From Nostocales cyanobacterium LEGE 11386 (GTDB lineage Bacteria > Cyanobacteriota > Cyanobacteriia > Cyanobacteriales > Nostocaceae), in contig JADEXK010000004.1 of the NCBI GenBank assembly GCA_015207155.1, positions 1 to 64,000 on the forward strand: a stretch of 64,000 nt of DNA. Reading direction: 5' to 3'. Of this stretch, positions 8,830 through 17,737 are shown piece by piece. The position numbers and the translations under genes are program-made. The notes under the pieces were generated by a model. That model was not told where the DNA came from, made no database searches, and saw nothing but the letters and a program-made list of their open reading frames with translations. Within the stretch, counting starts at the first letter, position 1, and every line of letters begins with the position of its first letter.

Positions 8830-9690
8830 ATGGGCAGAAATTCCAAAATTGCATTTGTAGCTCTTTTAACTTTGGCGATCGCTGGATGTGGCTCGGAAGG
8901 TACACAAGAGGCTATTGATTCTACGCCTACTGTGACACCGACAGCAAAGTTACCACCAGCGACTCAATCTTTCAATAATCCTGTGGTGTCTACCAAGAAT
9001 GTGGTCACAAATGCCTCTGCAACTCCTAATTTAATTCAACCAACTAATCCCAAAGAGCGAGAAGCAATAGTATCAAAAGGTCGGAATGACCCGTTTGCCC
9101 AAATTATTGGGCAGCCGGTTCTTGAAGTACCTAAAACTACTACAGCTACCAGAATAGTTCCGATATTGCCTCCTTTACCTACTGCTACAGCCCGAAGACT
9201 ACCAACAAGCAGCGTGGCGCTCTCCACCGGAACTAAAACGCCTACGTCGTCAAATCAAGTAGCACAGACAGCAAGGCCAAGTTCTAGCCAAACTTCAGTT
9301 TTGCCGAAGGTCATGCCTCAAGTTATCCCTAATCCCACTTTAGTATCTGTGCTGCCACCACCAGCACAACCTGACTTAGCCAAGGGGGTAATTGTGAGTG
9401 GTGTAGTGCTGATTGGCAAAGAACCCCAAGCAATTATTAAGGTACCTAATGAGGCGACAAGTCGCTATGTACAGGCGGGACAGCGATTGGCAGGTGGTGT
9501 GCTAATTAAACGTATTGAAATGAATGCAGGTTCCAATCCAATTGTAATTCTGGAACAATATGGTATAGAAGTCGCCAGAATGGTGGGCGAAGAGCCTGTC
9601 AACTCAGCGTCGTCAGCGATAACTAATGCTGGCAATCCTGTTTCTGTGACAACACCACCTCAAAATCCTTTTACTGTTGGAGCTTCATAA
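8830..9690 (+). CDS. Lipoprotein with PilP-like C-terminal domain
   Basis: 286 residues with a lipoprotein signal (LLTLAIAGC, lipidated Cys about 20), so it is probably anchored in a membrane facing the periplasm. A long Thr/Pro/Ser-rich linker (about 25-185) is interrupted by GRNDPFAQIIGQP. The C-terminal part (about 186-255: GVIVSGVVLIGKEPQAIIKV, YVQAGQRLAGGVLIKRIE, VILEQYGIEVARMV) has the beta-strand pattern of PilP, the inner-membrane lipoprotein that supports the type IV pilus secretin. I infer a pilus role from fold resemblance only. It is followed after two bases by the small gene at 9693, so the two are cotranscribed. Confidence 0.7.
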   Translation: MGRNSKIAFVALLTLAIAGCGSEGTQEAIDSTPTVTPTAKLPPATQSFNNPVVSTKNVVTNASATPNLIQPTNPKEREAIVSKGRNDPFAQIIGQPVLEVPKTTTATRIVPILPPLPTATARRLPTSSVALSTGTKTPTSSNQVAQTARPSSSQTSVLPKVMPQVIPNPTLVSVLPPPAQPDLAKGVIVSGVVLIGKEPQAIIKVPNEATSRYVQAGQRLAGGVLIKRIEMNAGSNPIVILEQYGIEVARMVGEEPVNSASSAITNAGNPVSVTTPPQNPFTVGAS

Positions 9691-9692
9691 AG

Positions 9693-9938
9693 ATGGAGAC
9701 CAAGGAAAAAATTGAATTTACTGGTTTACCTTTAGCAGTCTATCGAGAGATAGCCGCTCATTTGCGTCAAGTTGCAGGCGTAAAGGTTAGTTTAATTCCC
9801 CAGTCATCACAACAATTTGATTACCATCAAAGTCAAATCAGTGGCTTATGGATCTCTTGGATACCGAACTCTGGTTCAGAAAGTCAGCAACGCGTACAGC
9901 AAATTTTGGCTTACTATCAAAACCGCTACGGTGTCTGA
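9693..9938 (+). CDS. Small conserved protein, function unknown
   Basis: 81 residues, soluble, no cysteine or known motif. The order is a helix (LPLAVYREIAAHLRQV), a strand and a C-terminal helix (QRVQQILAYYQNRYG), which looks like a compact alpha/beta domain. The ATG lies two bases after the stop of the lipoprotein gene with AAAG upstream, so it is translated from the same message. The tight coupling suggests a joint function with the lipoprotein. Confidence 0.65.
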   Translation: METKEKIEFTGLPLAVYREIAAHLRQVAGVKVSLIPQSSQQFDYHQSQISGLWISWIPNSGSESQQRVQQILAYYQNRYGV

Positions 9939-10122
9939 ATTTCATACTGGCAACTGATGGGGATGAGGTTAATTTTCTCGTCCCTATATATTATGTTTAT
10001 TGGGTAAATTTATCTAAGTCCTGCCAATGTGGCTGATGCAATTACGAGTTGCTAAGGTAAACTTGCAAGCAAGGTAATGCACAATCTTACTCAGCTGCTC
10101 CTCGGTCTGGGCATCACTCACA

Positions 10123-12711
10123 ATGGAACACTGGCAATTTCTCATACAAAAACAGGGCGATCGCTCTTGGCATAACCTGGAATCGCCAAATTTAGAAATT
10201 TCGGAAGGTCGGTACAGAGTTTTGGCTCGTTCCCACCTACGGAATACAGATGTGGAAATACGGGTAACTCACTCTTCAATTCAAGAAATTCCACCAAAGC
10301 GGCGAATTCAGAAGCGATCGCGGCGCACCAACTCGGAAGGTTTAATGGCGGTAATTCCCTTTACCCACCTCAAGCCGGGAATTTGGGAATTGCAATGCTC
10401 TGGGGATTTGATGTCGGATCTTTTTGGTAATTCGTGGCAATACAGTATCCATATACAAGTCTTGCCCCAGGAAATCAATGGGTCATGGAGTCGATTGGGG
10501 ACGGGGGAGAGCGTTGTTTTACCCGAACACCCAAATACTATTGCTGATGGCAACTTGATATCTCCAGTTGTTGTAGAAACTACACCTACTGTACAAAACA
10601 ACCCAGCTACTGGCGATTTACCAACTCAAACAGTAGTGGAAGAGACAGTGATCGATCAGCCTGTTAGCCCAGTCTGGCTTAAAGGTGAAACGGCAGAGCA
10701 GATTTTACAAAATTTAATAGAGGTAGCTCTACCCGCTTCTGAAACCCTGCTAGAGAATGACAAAGTTGCGGAGTCTTCAGCCATACAACCAGAGCCTCTA
10801 CTATTGCTGACTCTAGATCAGGAAACCTACATTGCTCGTTGGGGACAAGTACTCACTATTAATGGGCGTGTGGAGCGACAAAACAACATAAATCTGGCAG
10901 GTAAGACACCGTACCCAGAAAGCCTCCATGACCTAGAATTATTGATTGAATTGCGATCGCCTCTAGGGTCAAAAATTTTCACCCAGGTTCGACAGCCTTT
11001 ACCAGATAGCTCGTTGCCCTTGAGCATCAGTTCAGCAATTAATATTCCTCTTGACTGGGAATCCAAACTGATTTTGGCAGATATCAGTTTGTATGGCGCA
11101 TTCACTAATTTGGGTGAAGTAATTCTGTTAGCTAGCAAGTCTTTCACAATTACAGCAGATGTGACCGAATTACTAGCAGTTACAGCCGCAGCCAAATCTA
11201 GTCAACCAAATTTATTAGATCACCCTAGCTCACCACCAAATCCAGCTGCTGATTCTCCAGAGCCAGCAAAAACTATTAGTATCGATTTAGGGCTTTTCAA
11301 CCTGGCGAAAACTGCACAAAGAGACCATTCTCAGCTTGTCCATACTTCCCTCAACAAATCCTTAACACTGTCAATTAATTCGCGAGATATAGAAGAAACG
11401 GCACTACGAGTGTCGAAGCTAAATAAATCAGCCGATTCTCGTTGGCCACAACTGCCGAAGCTACCTGAAAACCAAAATACAGCAATAGCCACTGCTGATG
11501 TGGTAACAAAGTCCACTCCGGAACAAGCGCCGCCCGTAGAGAAGGATGAAACTGTAGCTGCCATCGCCCCCATTAACTTAGCGCAGCTTGTGATCAGGCA
11601 TCATCGAGTGCCAATGCTTGGCAGCATTTTTCCCTACTTAAAACGCCTCAAAGCCTTGCCTGAGGAAACAATGGCATTAGAAAATCAGGCGTCGGAGTTT
11701 CCAGATGTTGAGGATTCCCGGCAAATGGATACAACTGTCGCTGACGATGAAAATACACTTGAATTATTAACTGGTGATTCTCAATCCCAGGATGACTTGG
11801 AGGCAGAGGCGACTATTCCATCAAGTTTAGAATTAATCAATGCCGCGAACGTACAAGAAGAATCTGTTCCACCAAGTTTAGAATTAAACACAGAGAGTCA
11901 TCTCTACTCATCTCCCCTGATTAGAAAGTGGATGCAGAGCCAAGGTTATTCCCTACCTGAATCGATTATTGATGTTCTAGAACAGCAGAATATACCTGAT
12001 CAACAGCCTCCCCTTTCAACGCCAACTGTTGATGTTGATTCATCATTAAACCTAGAAGTTGCAACGGAAATGGCAGCAGACGCCATACCTAGCGTGGGGG
12101 ACACTACGCCAATGGTGAGTGCAGCTATGGCGACGGCGGTAGAGGAAACGGAAATACTAGGAGATGCGCAGACAGAAAATCTATTGACAGAAACCCCATC
12201 TACTTGGTTGGCACAAGAAATTGTGGTAGATGATACATATACTGACGTGTCAGTGGATTTCCAAGAAAGTGGCTTGTGTGAACAGGAAAACCAAGCAATC
12301 TCAGATTCAGGCAATTCTTCACCATTTATAGATAGGGGAATTGTTGAACCTTTGCCAATTCCGCAATTGCATGTGCCAGAAGGTGAACTAATTGCTGGTA
12401 CATCTGTCAGAGTGCGGGCCGAACTACCTGCGGGATACCCACAAGTGATTGTCAAGTTATGGGTTGAAGATTGCCATACTCGTTGGTTACTAGATGGCCC
12501 TCATTTGCTGACAGATTTATTACCTAACCCCTTGGGCAATTTAGAGGTGATGACTCAATTAAACATTCCCTTCGGCTGTTTGGAAATTCGCCTGGAGGCG
12601 ATCGCTTTTCATCAAGTTACCCAACAGGAAAGTCACAAAGTTACGGTGGTGCGGACTGTGATTCCTCCAGACTTGCCGAATTTGCGGCTAGATGAATTAC
12701 TGGGGATGTGA
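10123..12711 (+). CDS. Large acidic protein with repeated beta domains, unknown function
   Basis: 862 residues without signal peptide or membrane segment. Three parts look structured: residues 1-115 (GRYRVLARSHLRNTDVEIRV, FTHLKPGIWELQCSGDL), about 225-350 (LLTLDQETYIARWGQVLTING, LIELRSPLGSKIF) and 745-862 (LHVPEGELIAGTSVRVRAEL, VKLWVEDCHTRWLLDGPHLL). Each resembles an immunoglobulin-like beta sandwich. Long Glu/Thr/Pro-rich, probably disordered linkers separate them. The strand pattern could mean a scaffold or envelope-associated protein. No catalytic motif is seen. It follows the lipoprotein pair on the same strand after 184 bases. HIP1 octamers in the gene indicate a resident, not newly acquired, gene. 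Confidence 0.75.
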   Translation: MEHWQFLIQKQGDRSWHNLESPNLEISEGRYRVLARSHLRNTDVEIRVTHSSIQEIPPKRRIQKRSRRTNSEGLMAVIPFTHLKPGIWELQCSGDLMSDLFGNSWQYSIHIQVLPQEINGSWSRLGTGESVVLPEHPNTIADGNLISPVVVETTPTVQNNPATGDLPTQTVVEETVIDQPVSPVWLKGETAEQILQNLIEVALPASETLLENDKVAESSAIQPEPLLLLTLDQETYIARWGQVLTINGRVERQNNINLAGKTPYPESLHDLELLIELRSPLGSKIFTQVRQPLPDSSLPLSISSAINIPLDWESKLILADISLYGAFTNLGEVILLASKSFTITADVTELLAVTAAAKSSQPNLLDHPSSPPNPAADSPEPAKTISIDLGLFNLAKTAQRDHSQLVHTSLNKSLTLSINSRDIEETALRVSKLNKSADSRWPQLPKLPENQNTAIATADVVTKSTPEQAPPVEKDETVAAIAPINLAQLVIRHHRVPMLGSIFPYLKRLKALPEETMALENQASEFPDVEDSRQMDTTVADDENTLELLTGDSQSQDDLEAEATIPSSLELINAANVQEESVPPSLELNTESHLYSSPLIRKWMQSQGYSLPESIIDVLEQQNIPDQQPPLSTPTVDVDSSLNLEVATEMAADAIPSVGDTTPMVSAAMATAVEETEILGDAQTENLLTETPSTWLAQEIVVDDTYTDVSVDFQESGLCEQENQAISDSGNSSPFIDRGIVEPLPIPQLHVPEGELIAGTSVRVRAELPAGYPQVIVKLWVEDCHTRWLLDGPHLLTDLLPNPLGNLEVMTQLNIPFGCLEIRLEAIAFHQVTQQESHKVTVVRTVIPPDLPNLRLDELLGM

Positions 12712-12821
12712 ACACCCATCATATAGAGGCTGTGTTAAAAATCTTGAGAATTTAAAAAATCAGCTGCAAATTGCAGTAAGCTCGTTTTCGAGGATTGTCT
12801 AAATTATTAGGAAAGTTAACT

Positions 12822-12932
12822 ATGGCAGCTTCATTTTTGCCTTCCATTTTTGTGCCTCTGACTGGTCTAGTTTTTCCAGCAGTGACAATGGCGTTTTTGT
12901 TGCTATACATCGAACGCGACGATATCGCCTAA
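12822..12932 (+). CDS. psaI: Photosystem I subunit VIII, PsaI
   Basis: A 36-residue single-span thylakoid protein: [18 protein letters not shown], then [18 protein letters not shown]. The C-terminal YIERDDIA after one hydrophobic helix is diagnostic of PsaI, a small subunit at the trimer interface of photosystem I that helps hold PsaL. The start ATG has GGAAAG upstream. It is monocistronic and followed by its own terminator. Confidence 0.93.
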   Translation: MAASFLPSIFVPLTGLVFPAVTMAFLLLYIERDDIA

Positions 12933-12945
12933 TTAGTTGATTGGC

Positions 12946-12974
12946 TTCCCACGTCTTCAAGGCGTGGGATTTTC
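12946..12974 (+). terminator. Terminator of psaI
   Basis: tcccacg (12947-12953) pairs with cgtggga (12963-12969) around a 9-base loop, followed by TTTT. It starts 14 bases after the psaI stop codon. Confidence 0.8.
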
Positions 12975-13025
12975 GTTTAACTAAAAATTACAGGAGTACA
13001 AGCGGTAACATGCTACTTGCCTCAC

Positions 13026-13463
13026 CTATCCATATAAGACCGCAACTATATTCCAACTCATCCCTAGTAGACAAAGGATTCCTACTGCATACGCAAGGAA
13101 TCGCCAGGGCTGCAAGCCGAGAAGATACATCAACGTATGAAGTATCCGCGCGATTGTAAAAGTAGAAAATAGCCAAGTTGCTGCTCTAGGTGATGCTCCG
13201 GTTAGCACATATGCTATTCCCAGACCAATAAATATGGGAATGTTCTCTAAGTCATTCAGCCAAGCTTTGGCCGCTCTTTGGACTTGTGGTAAATCCTCCT
13301 TGGCGGGCGGCTGATTGAATACTGCGGCGTCCTCTGGGTTCACAAACTTACGTCTGCCGATGCGATGAAAGCCTTGATAAGCGGAAAGCGCAAACATTTT
13401 GAAGAACAGCGCTACAACGCACAATGAATACCAATGCAGAGCGGTTCCCATAGTTTCATGCAT
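13026..13463 (-). CDS. MAPEG-family membrane protein
   Basis: 145 residues with four hydrophobic helices. The family signature is visible: an N-terminal helix ending FKMFALSAYQGFHRIGRRKFVNPEDA, then QRAAKAWLNDLENIPIFIGLGIAYVLTG, where RAxxNDLENIP is the glutathione-binding E-N-P motif of membrane-associated proteins in eicosanoid and glutathione metabolism, followed by RILHTLMYLLGLQPWR. Bacterial members usually have glutathione transferase or peroxidase activity; the substrate is unknown here. AAGGG lies upstream of the start. It is transcribed toward psaI and is separated from psbJ by a terminator. Confidence 0.88.
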   Translation of the reverse strand: MHETMGTALHWYSLCVVALFFKMFALSAYQGFHRIGRRKFVNPEDAAVFNQPPAKEDLPQVQRAAKAWLNDLENIPIFIGLGIAYVLTGASPRAATWLFSTFTIARILHTLMYLLGLQPWRFLAYAVGILCLLGMSWNIVAVLYG

Positions 13464-13531
13464 AGAGATTACCCTTAAGTGTAGTTATGGTCGGTGATCC
13501 TACTAATTGCAGCTTAAACGCCTATAATTAC

Positions 13532-13564
13532 AAACCGCCTATCTCAGAAAGACAGGCGGTTTGT
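13532..13564 (-). terminator. Terminator of the psbEFLJ operon
   Basis: aaaccgcct (13532-13540) pairs exactly with aggcggttt (13554-13562) across a 13-base loop. It lies between the psbJ stop codon and the MAPEG gene, both on the minus strand, and therefore ends the psbEFLJ message. Confidence 0.8.
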
Positions 13565-13628
13565 TAATGCTGATTGTTAAACAATTGCCAGAAAGTCCAT
13601 ACTAAATGGCATTCGGCTCAGGCTATTT

Positions 13629-13751
13629 TTACATTGAAGACCCAATGCCGGCGTAGGCTCCATAAAAGAAAATACCTACAACTGTAATTACACCTAACCC
13701 TGCGATCGTAGCGACAACCCACAGGGGAATTCTTCCACTTCCAGCAGACAC
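13629..13751 (-). CDS. psbJ: Photosystem II protein PsbJ
   Basis: 40 residues, one thylakoid membrane span: start [13 protein letters not shown], glycine-rich helix, end [11 protein letters not shown]. It is a low-mass photosystem II subunit near cytochrome b559 that influences plastoquinone exchange. The start codon is GTG, supported by a strong GGGAGGAG site at the right distance. It is the last gene of psbEFLJ. Confidence 0.95.
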   Translation of the reverse strand: MSAGSGRIPLWVVATIAGLGVITVVGIFFYGAYAGIGSSM

Positions 13752-13822
13752 AGCTTTTTCTCCTCCCTTAATAACAAATCAACACGGATTAAATAAACAA
13801 AGTTTTTCAACAACTGTTCCAG

Positions 13823-13942
13823 TTAGTTAAAGAAGTAACTGGAAAATAGAATCCCTAGAACAAAAACTAGGAGTAGTCCTAGGTATAGAGAAGTCCGGTT
13901 GAGTTCAACTGGCTGATTATTGGGGTTGGGTGTTCTTTCCAT
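13823..13942 (-). CDS. psbL: Photosystem II protein PsbL
   Basis: 39 residues: a polar N-terminus ([20 protein letters not shown]) and one membrane helix ending FSSYFFN, which matches PsbL nearly completely. It sits at the photosystem II dimer interface and affects the QA site. AGGAG lies upstream of the ATG. It lies 9 bases after psbF and 71 bases before psbJ. Confidence 0.96.
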   Translation of the reverse strand: MERTPNPNNQPVELNRTSLYLGLLLVFVLGILFSSYFFN

Positions 13943-13951
13943 GATTTGCTC

Positions 13952-14089
13952 CTAGCGTTGAATAAACTGCATTGCGGCGATCGCGCCCAAAAAGAACACG
14001 GTAGGTACACCTAGGGTATGAACGGCGAGCCATCTAACCGTAAAAATTGGATAGGAAACTGGTTGATTTATGTTATTTCCGCTAGTCAT
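13952..14089 (-). CDS. psbF: Cytochrome b559 beta subunit, PsbF
   Basis: 45 residues with one span. The heme-ligand histidine is in [18 protein letters not shown]; the chain ends MQFIQR. Together with PsbE it binds the heme of cytochrome b559, essential for photosystem II assembly. It follows psbE after 9 bases. A HIP1 octamer lies in the codons for GAIAA. Confidence 0.97.
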   Translation of the reverse strand: MTSGNNINQPVSYPIFTVRWLAVHTLGVPTVFFLGAIAAMQFIQR

Positions 14090-14098
14090 GATCCCAAA

Positions 14099-14347
14099 CT
14101 ACTTTCCGATAAATTGTTCAACTTGTTGTTTAGCTTCAAAACGATTCTTCACAATGGGCACTTCTTGCCGTGCTTGTGTGTAATATTCATTAGGACGGGG
14201 TGTGCCAAAAGCATCGTAAGCCAGTCCAGTTTGGACAAAGAGCCACCCGGCAATAAACAATGCGGGAATGGTGATGCTGTGAATAACCCAGTAACGAACG
14301 CTGGTAATAATGTCCGAAAACGGACGTTCTCCAGTGGTACCTGACAT
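14099..14347 (-). CDS. psbE: Cytochrome b559 alpha subunit, PsbE
   Basis: 82 residues. The N-terminus [23 protein letters not shown] carries the heme-ligand His, a single span follows ([15 protein letters not shown]), and then a lumenal tail ([20 protein letters not shown]). It is the first gene of psbEFLJ. The upstream genes ycf48 and rubA, both photosystem II assembly factors, are on the same strand, a conserved block in cyanobacteria. Confidence 0.98.
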   Translation of the reverse strand: MSGTTGERPFSDIITSVRYWVIHSITIPALFIAGWLFVQTGLAYDAFGTPRPNEYYTQARQEVPIVKNRFEAKQQVEQFIGK

Positions 14348-14467
14348 TTAGATTCCTACCTTCACGAAGACTATTATTGAGTCTATTATCCTACAAAGTT
14401 TAAAAAGAGTTACAAGTTGCAACGTCCTTCTCAGAAATCAAGGTGACTACCTCAGTTGGTGTTGTTA

Positions 14468-15496
14468 CTAAGCTGCCTCTGAAGGGGAAGCTTTGGCCAT
14501 GTTTGGTTGGTATTTTAGCAAAACGCCGCGATCGCCTATAACAAACCCCTGGTCAGGCTGGAAAAAGACAACTTTGTACAAATTAGCAGCTACCTCTTCC
14601 ACATCACGGTCTTTTTCCCAGGTTTGACCACCGTCAGGACTGTGCAGCAAATTACCGCTACCGCCACCTATCCAAATTTCATTGGGAGTCCGATATGCCA
14701 AATCTAGTAAGCCCCAACTTGTAGCCAACTCAGGGTTTTGTGCCTCTTGCCATTCCTCAGGATTAGTCGGGTCGCTAAACTGCACTTGACCTCCCCGTGC
14801 TAACAACCACAATTGACCATTCTCTGTAAAACCCATATTTTCTAGGCGTCGAGAACTATTGCGGTTGTGGGGTTGCCAAGCATTTTGCCCTGGTTCCCAA
14901 GTTGAGTAGAAACTACCTTTGGCGGAAACAGCAACATATTTACCATCAGCCGAGCGTTGCAGATTACGAACTACTCCAACTGCTGCTTCTACCTGGGCTT
15001 TCCAGTTTTTACCCCCGTCTGTGGTGCGATATATTGCTCCCACATCGGTAGCCATTTCAGCTGTGTTTTCTCCCAGAGCGTAGATAGCGATCGGATTACC
15101 GGGGAGCTTTTCGCTTAAGGGAATGCGCGACCAAGAACGACCTTCATCGGTGGTGTGTAACAGTAAAGAAGGCTCTCCCGCAATCCAGCCTTCTTGACCA
15201 GCAAAACTTACTGAATCAAAGCGCGACTTGGGGTCATCCAGTGCTAGTGTTAGCGGTTGCCAAGTATCACCACCGTCGTTAGTTTCCAAAAGCGTGGCGT
15301 TGCTACCTACGAGAAAGCCATGCTGCGGATTATCCGTAAAGGTAATATCCAGTAGCTTCGCGTCCGTTGGCACAGAAATAATTTCCCAAGGATTGAAGCT
15401 GGTGGAGGGGACTTTACTACAACCTACACACATGACGACTACTATTAACAAGGCAAATATTCTTTGCCAATTTTTCACAATACCCATTGAATGCAT
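14468..15496 (-). CDS. ycf48: Photosystem II assembly factor Ycf48 (HCF136)
   Basis: Lumenal seven-bladed propeller that binds precursor D1 and helps form the photosystem II reaction centre. The 342 residues include a lipobox (VVVMCVGC) and repeated Asp-box motifs: TNDGGDTW, TTDEGRSW, TTDGGKNW and SPDGGQTW, one per blade turn. The Arg-rich patch near NRNSSRRLENMGF is the known interaction surface. Two in-frame ATG codons three apart compete as start; neither has a clear ribosome site. It lies 120 bases before psbE and after rubA, all for photosystem II assembly. Confidence 0.96.
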   Translation of the reverse strand: MHSMGIVKNWQRIFALLIVVVMCVGCSKVPSTSFNPWEIISVPTDAKLLDITFTDNPQHGFLVGSNATLLETNDGGDTWQPLTLALDDPKSRFDSVSFAGQEGWIAGEPSLLLHTTDEGRSWSRIPLSEKLPGNPIAIYALGENTAEMATDVGAIYRTTDGGKNWKAQVEAAVGVVRNLQRSADGKYVAVSAKGSFYSTWEPGQNAWQPHNRNSSRRLENMGFTENGQLWLLARGGQVQFSDPTNPEEWQEAQNPELATSWGLLDLAYRTPNEIWIGGGSGNLLHSPDGGQTWEKDRDVEEVAANLYKVVFFQPDQGFVIGDRGVLLKYQPNMAKASPSEAA

Positions 15497-15582
15497 CAGT
15501 ATTTCTTACTTGTTTCTAAATTTGTGTAGTTGTTTTCAGAGCAATGCTTGCCGTTTAAACTTGGTAAAAAAGATAACGGGTC

Positions 15583-15930
15583 TTATTGTAAGCCGTAGAG
15601 ACTGATAAAAAACAAGAAACCAAGAGCTAAAGCTCCAAAAATCAGGATATTCTTTTGCCCTGGGGTCAGTTGATTGACACCCAAACCATAACCGAGATTT
15701 TCTTTAAAACCGGATGCTGTACCAGCAGGGCCAACATTGGCAAAAGCGGTCTTTTTCGCCGTACATACTGGACAGCGCCATGTTATGGGTAGTTCAGCAA
15801 AGGGTGTTCCTGGGGCAATATTATGGCTATTGTCTCCCTTCTCAGGTTCGTAAACATAACCGCAGGCGCGACACTCGTAGCGGTCTAACACCGGAGTTTC
15901 AACAGCTTGTTCGCTAGCTTGTTCGCTCAT
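15583..15930 (-). CDS. rubA: Membrane-anchored rubredoxin RubA
   Basis: One-iron electron-transfer protein needed for photosystem II biogenesis. The ATG at 15930 (GAGG upstream) gives 115 residues; a longer frame to 16005 lacks support. The Cys pairs are in [16 protein letters not shown] and [10 protein letters not shown], the four ligands of a rubredoxin FeS4 centre. The C-terminus [20 protein letters not shown] is a membrane anchor, as in the cyanobacterial and chloroplast forms. First gene of the rubA-ycf48-psbEFLJ block, divergent from ndhC. Confidence 0.95.
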   Translation of the reverse strand: MSEQASEQAVETPVLDRYECRACGYVYEPEKGDNSHNIAPGTPFAELPITWRCPVCTAKKTAFANVGPAGTASGFKENLGYGLGVNQLTPGQKNILIFGALALGFLFFISLYGLQ

Positions 15931-16126
15931 GGCTAAGGCCTCGCAGAGGGGAAATATTAAATATACGTTAAAAATTATGACATAACTATTAGACTTTTCC
16001 ATCATCAGCCAAAACGAATCAAATACCTGAAGTCAGTCTGTTTCCCAGATTTCAGAAAAACTAAAAAGATATAATGTAAAAGAAAGTAACAGCCTTATTT
16101 ACACCTTAAAGCGGTAGATATTTATT
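15931..16126. promoter_or_regulatory. Divergent promoter region rubA / ndhC
   Basis: 196 bases serve both strands. On the plus side TATAAT at 16070-16075 is a plausible -10 for ndhCKJ; no matching TTGACA is seen 17 bases upstream. The minus-side promoter for rubA is not clear. Confidence 0.4.
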
Positions 16127-16489
16127 GTGTTTGTCCTCAGTGGTTACGAGTACCTTCTAGGCTTCTTAATCATTTGTAGCCTAGTGCCTGCCTTGGCACT
16201 TTCAGCATCCAAGCTCCTACGACCAACTGGTAACAGCCTGGAACGGCGTACTACCTATGAATCTGGTATGGAACCAATTGGGGGAGCCTGGATTCAGTTC
16301 AATATTCGCTACTACATGTTTGCGTTAGTTTTCGTCATTTTTGACGTAGAGACTGTATTCTTGTATCCTTGGGCGGTTGCTTTCCACCGTCTGGGGCTAT
16401 TGGCGTTCATTGAAGCTTTAATTTTTATCGCAATTCTTGTAGTTGCTTTAGTCTACGCATGGCGTAAAGGAGCGTTGGAATGGTCTTGA
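16127..16489 (+). CDS. ndhC: NAD(P)H-quinone oxidoreductase subunit 3, NdhC
   Basis: 120 residues with three membrane helices; the family signature [40 protein letters not shown] is seen in pieces around residues 44-83. It is a membrane subunit of the photosynthetic NDH-1 complex (respiration, cyclic electron flow, CO2 uptake) at the quinone site. The start is GTG at 16127. Its last ten bases overlap ndhK. Confidence 0.97.
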   Translation: MFVLSGYEYLLGFLIICSLVPALALSASKLLRPTGNSLERRTTYESGMEPIGGAWIQFNIRYYMFALVFVIFDVETVFLYPWAVAFHRLGLLAFIEALIFIAILVVALVYAWRKGALEWS

Positions 16490-17217
16490 ATTCAAATTTA
16501 ACAACCCAAGACAAAGAGCAGATCATCAACCCGATTCAGCGTCCTACAGTCACTCAGGATCTATCGGAAAACGTGATCTTGACTACGGTTGATGACCTGT
16601 ACAATTGGGCACGGCTTTCGAGTTTGTGGCCTTTGCTGTTTGGCACAGCTTGCTGCTTTATTGAATTTGCAGCGTTGATTGGCTCCCGGTTTGACTTTGA
16701 CCGCTTCGGGTTGATTCCCCGTTCTAGCCCCCGCCAAGCTGATTTAATTATTACGGCAGGCACAATCACTATGAAGATGGCACCTCAATTAGTGCGTCTT
16801 TATGAACAAATGCCCGAACCGAAGTATGTAATCGCTATGGGAGCTTGTACAATTACTGGGGGAATGTTTAGCGTCGATTCACCTACGGCTGTACGTGGCG
16901 TTGATAAACTAATTCCTGTGGATGTTTACTTGCCTGGTTGCCCTCCTCGTCCAGAAGCTATTATCGACGCAATCATTAAATTGCGGAAAAAGATAGCCAA
17001 TGATTCGATGCAAGAGCGGGGTCAAATAAAGCAAACCCACCGTTTCTACAGTACGACTCACAATCTGAAGCCAACGGAGCAAATTTTAACTGGTAAGTAT
17101 TTGCAGTCAGAAACTCGCTTTGCACCACCGAAGGAATTGACAGAAGCAATTGGTTTGCCAGTACCACCTGCGCTGTTAACAGCAAAGACACAAAAGGAGG
17201 AACAAAAGCGTGGCTGA
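16480..17217 (+). CDS. ndhK: NAD(P)H-quinone oxidoreductase subunit K, NdhK
   Basis: 245 residues. It carries the N2-type [4Fe-4S] cluster that passes electrons to plastoquinone: ligands lie in [20 protein letters not shown] and [10 protein letters not shown]. The C-terminal extension of about 60 residues is typical of cyanobacteria. It overlaps ndhC by 10 bases and ndhJ by 8, which implies translational coupling in one operon. Confidence 0.98.
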   Translation: MVLNSNLTTQDKEQIINPIQRPTVTQDLSENVILTTVDDLYNWARLSSLWPLLFGTACCFIEFAALIGSRFDFDRFGLIPRSSPRQADLIITAGTITMKMAPQLVRLYEQMPEPKYVIAMGACTITGGMFSVDSPTAVRGVDKLIPVDVYLPGCPPRPEAIIDAIIKLRKKIANDSMQERGQIKQTHRFYSTTHNLKPTEQILTGKYLQSETRFAPPKELTEAIGLPVPPALLTAKTQKEEQKRG

Positions 17218-17737
17218 AGAAGATTCCAAACCAGTACCAGCACCTGAAGAATCCTTAGTCAAAGCCGGTCCAATTTCCCAGTGGTTGGCAGAAAATGGTT
17301 TTGAGCATGAGTTTTTGGAACCTGACAAGAATGGGGTAGAGATAATTAAAGTGGAGTCAGATTTCTTGCTCCCCATCGCTACAGCCCTGTATGCCTACGG
17401 GTTTAATTATCTCCAGTTTCAATCTGGTATTGATCTCGGCCCAGGACAGGATTTAGTTAGTGTGTATCACTTGATTAAAGTTAGTGATAATGCTGATCGT
17501 CCTGAAGAAGTACGGGTGAAAGTGTTCTTACCTCGGGAAAATCCCAAAGTACCTTCGGTTTATTGGATCTGGAAAACAGCAGACTGGCAAGAGCGCGAAA
17601 CTTACGATATGTTTGGCATTGTCTACGAAGGACATCCGAATTTAAAGCGGATTTTGATGCCGGAAGATTGGGTAGGTTGGCCTTTACGGAAGGATTATGT
17701 CTCGCCTGATTTCTACGAGTTGCAAGATGCTTATTAA
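17210..17737 (+). CDS. ndhJ: NAD(P)H-quinone oxidoreductase subunit J, NdhJ
   Basis: 175 residues of the 30-kDa (NuoC-like) hydrophilic subunit of NDH-1. The signature [20 protein letters not shown] and [17 protein letters not shown] is at about 125-165. The start is GTG at 17210 with AGGAGG just upstream inside ndhK. It is the last gene of ndhCKJ; no clear terminator follows in the repeat-rich spacer. Confidence 0.97.
   Translation: MAEEDSKPVPAPEESLVKAGPISQWLAENGFEHEFLEPDKNGVEIIKVESDFLLPIATALYAYGFNYLQFQSGIDLGPGQDLVSVYHLIKVSDNADRPEEVRVKVFLPRENPKVPSVYWIWKTADWQERETYDMFGIVYEGHPNLKRILMPEDWVGWPLRKDYVSPDFYELQDAY

Noticed and set aside
12000..12455. 151-codon minus frame inside the 862-residue gene
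   Set aside because: Ser/Val/Thr-rich translation of the opposite strand of a real gene.
15228..15605. 125-codon plus frame opposite ycf48
   Set aside because: Antisense shadow of a conserved gene.
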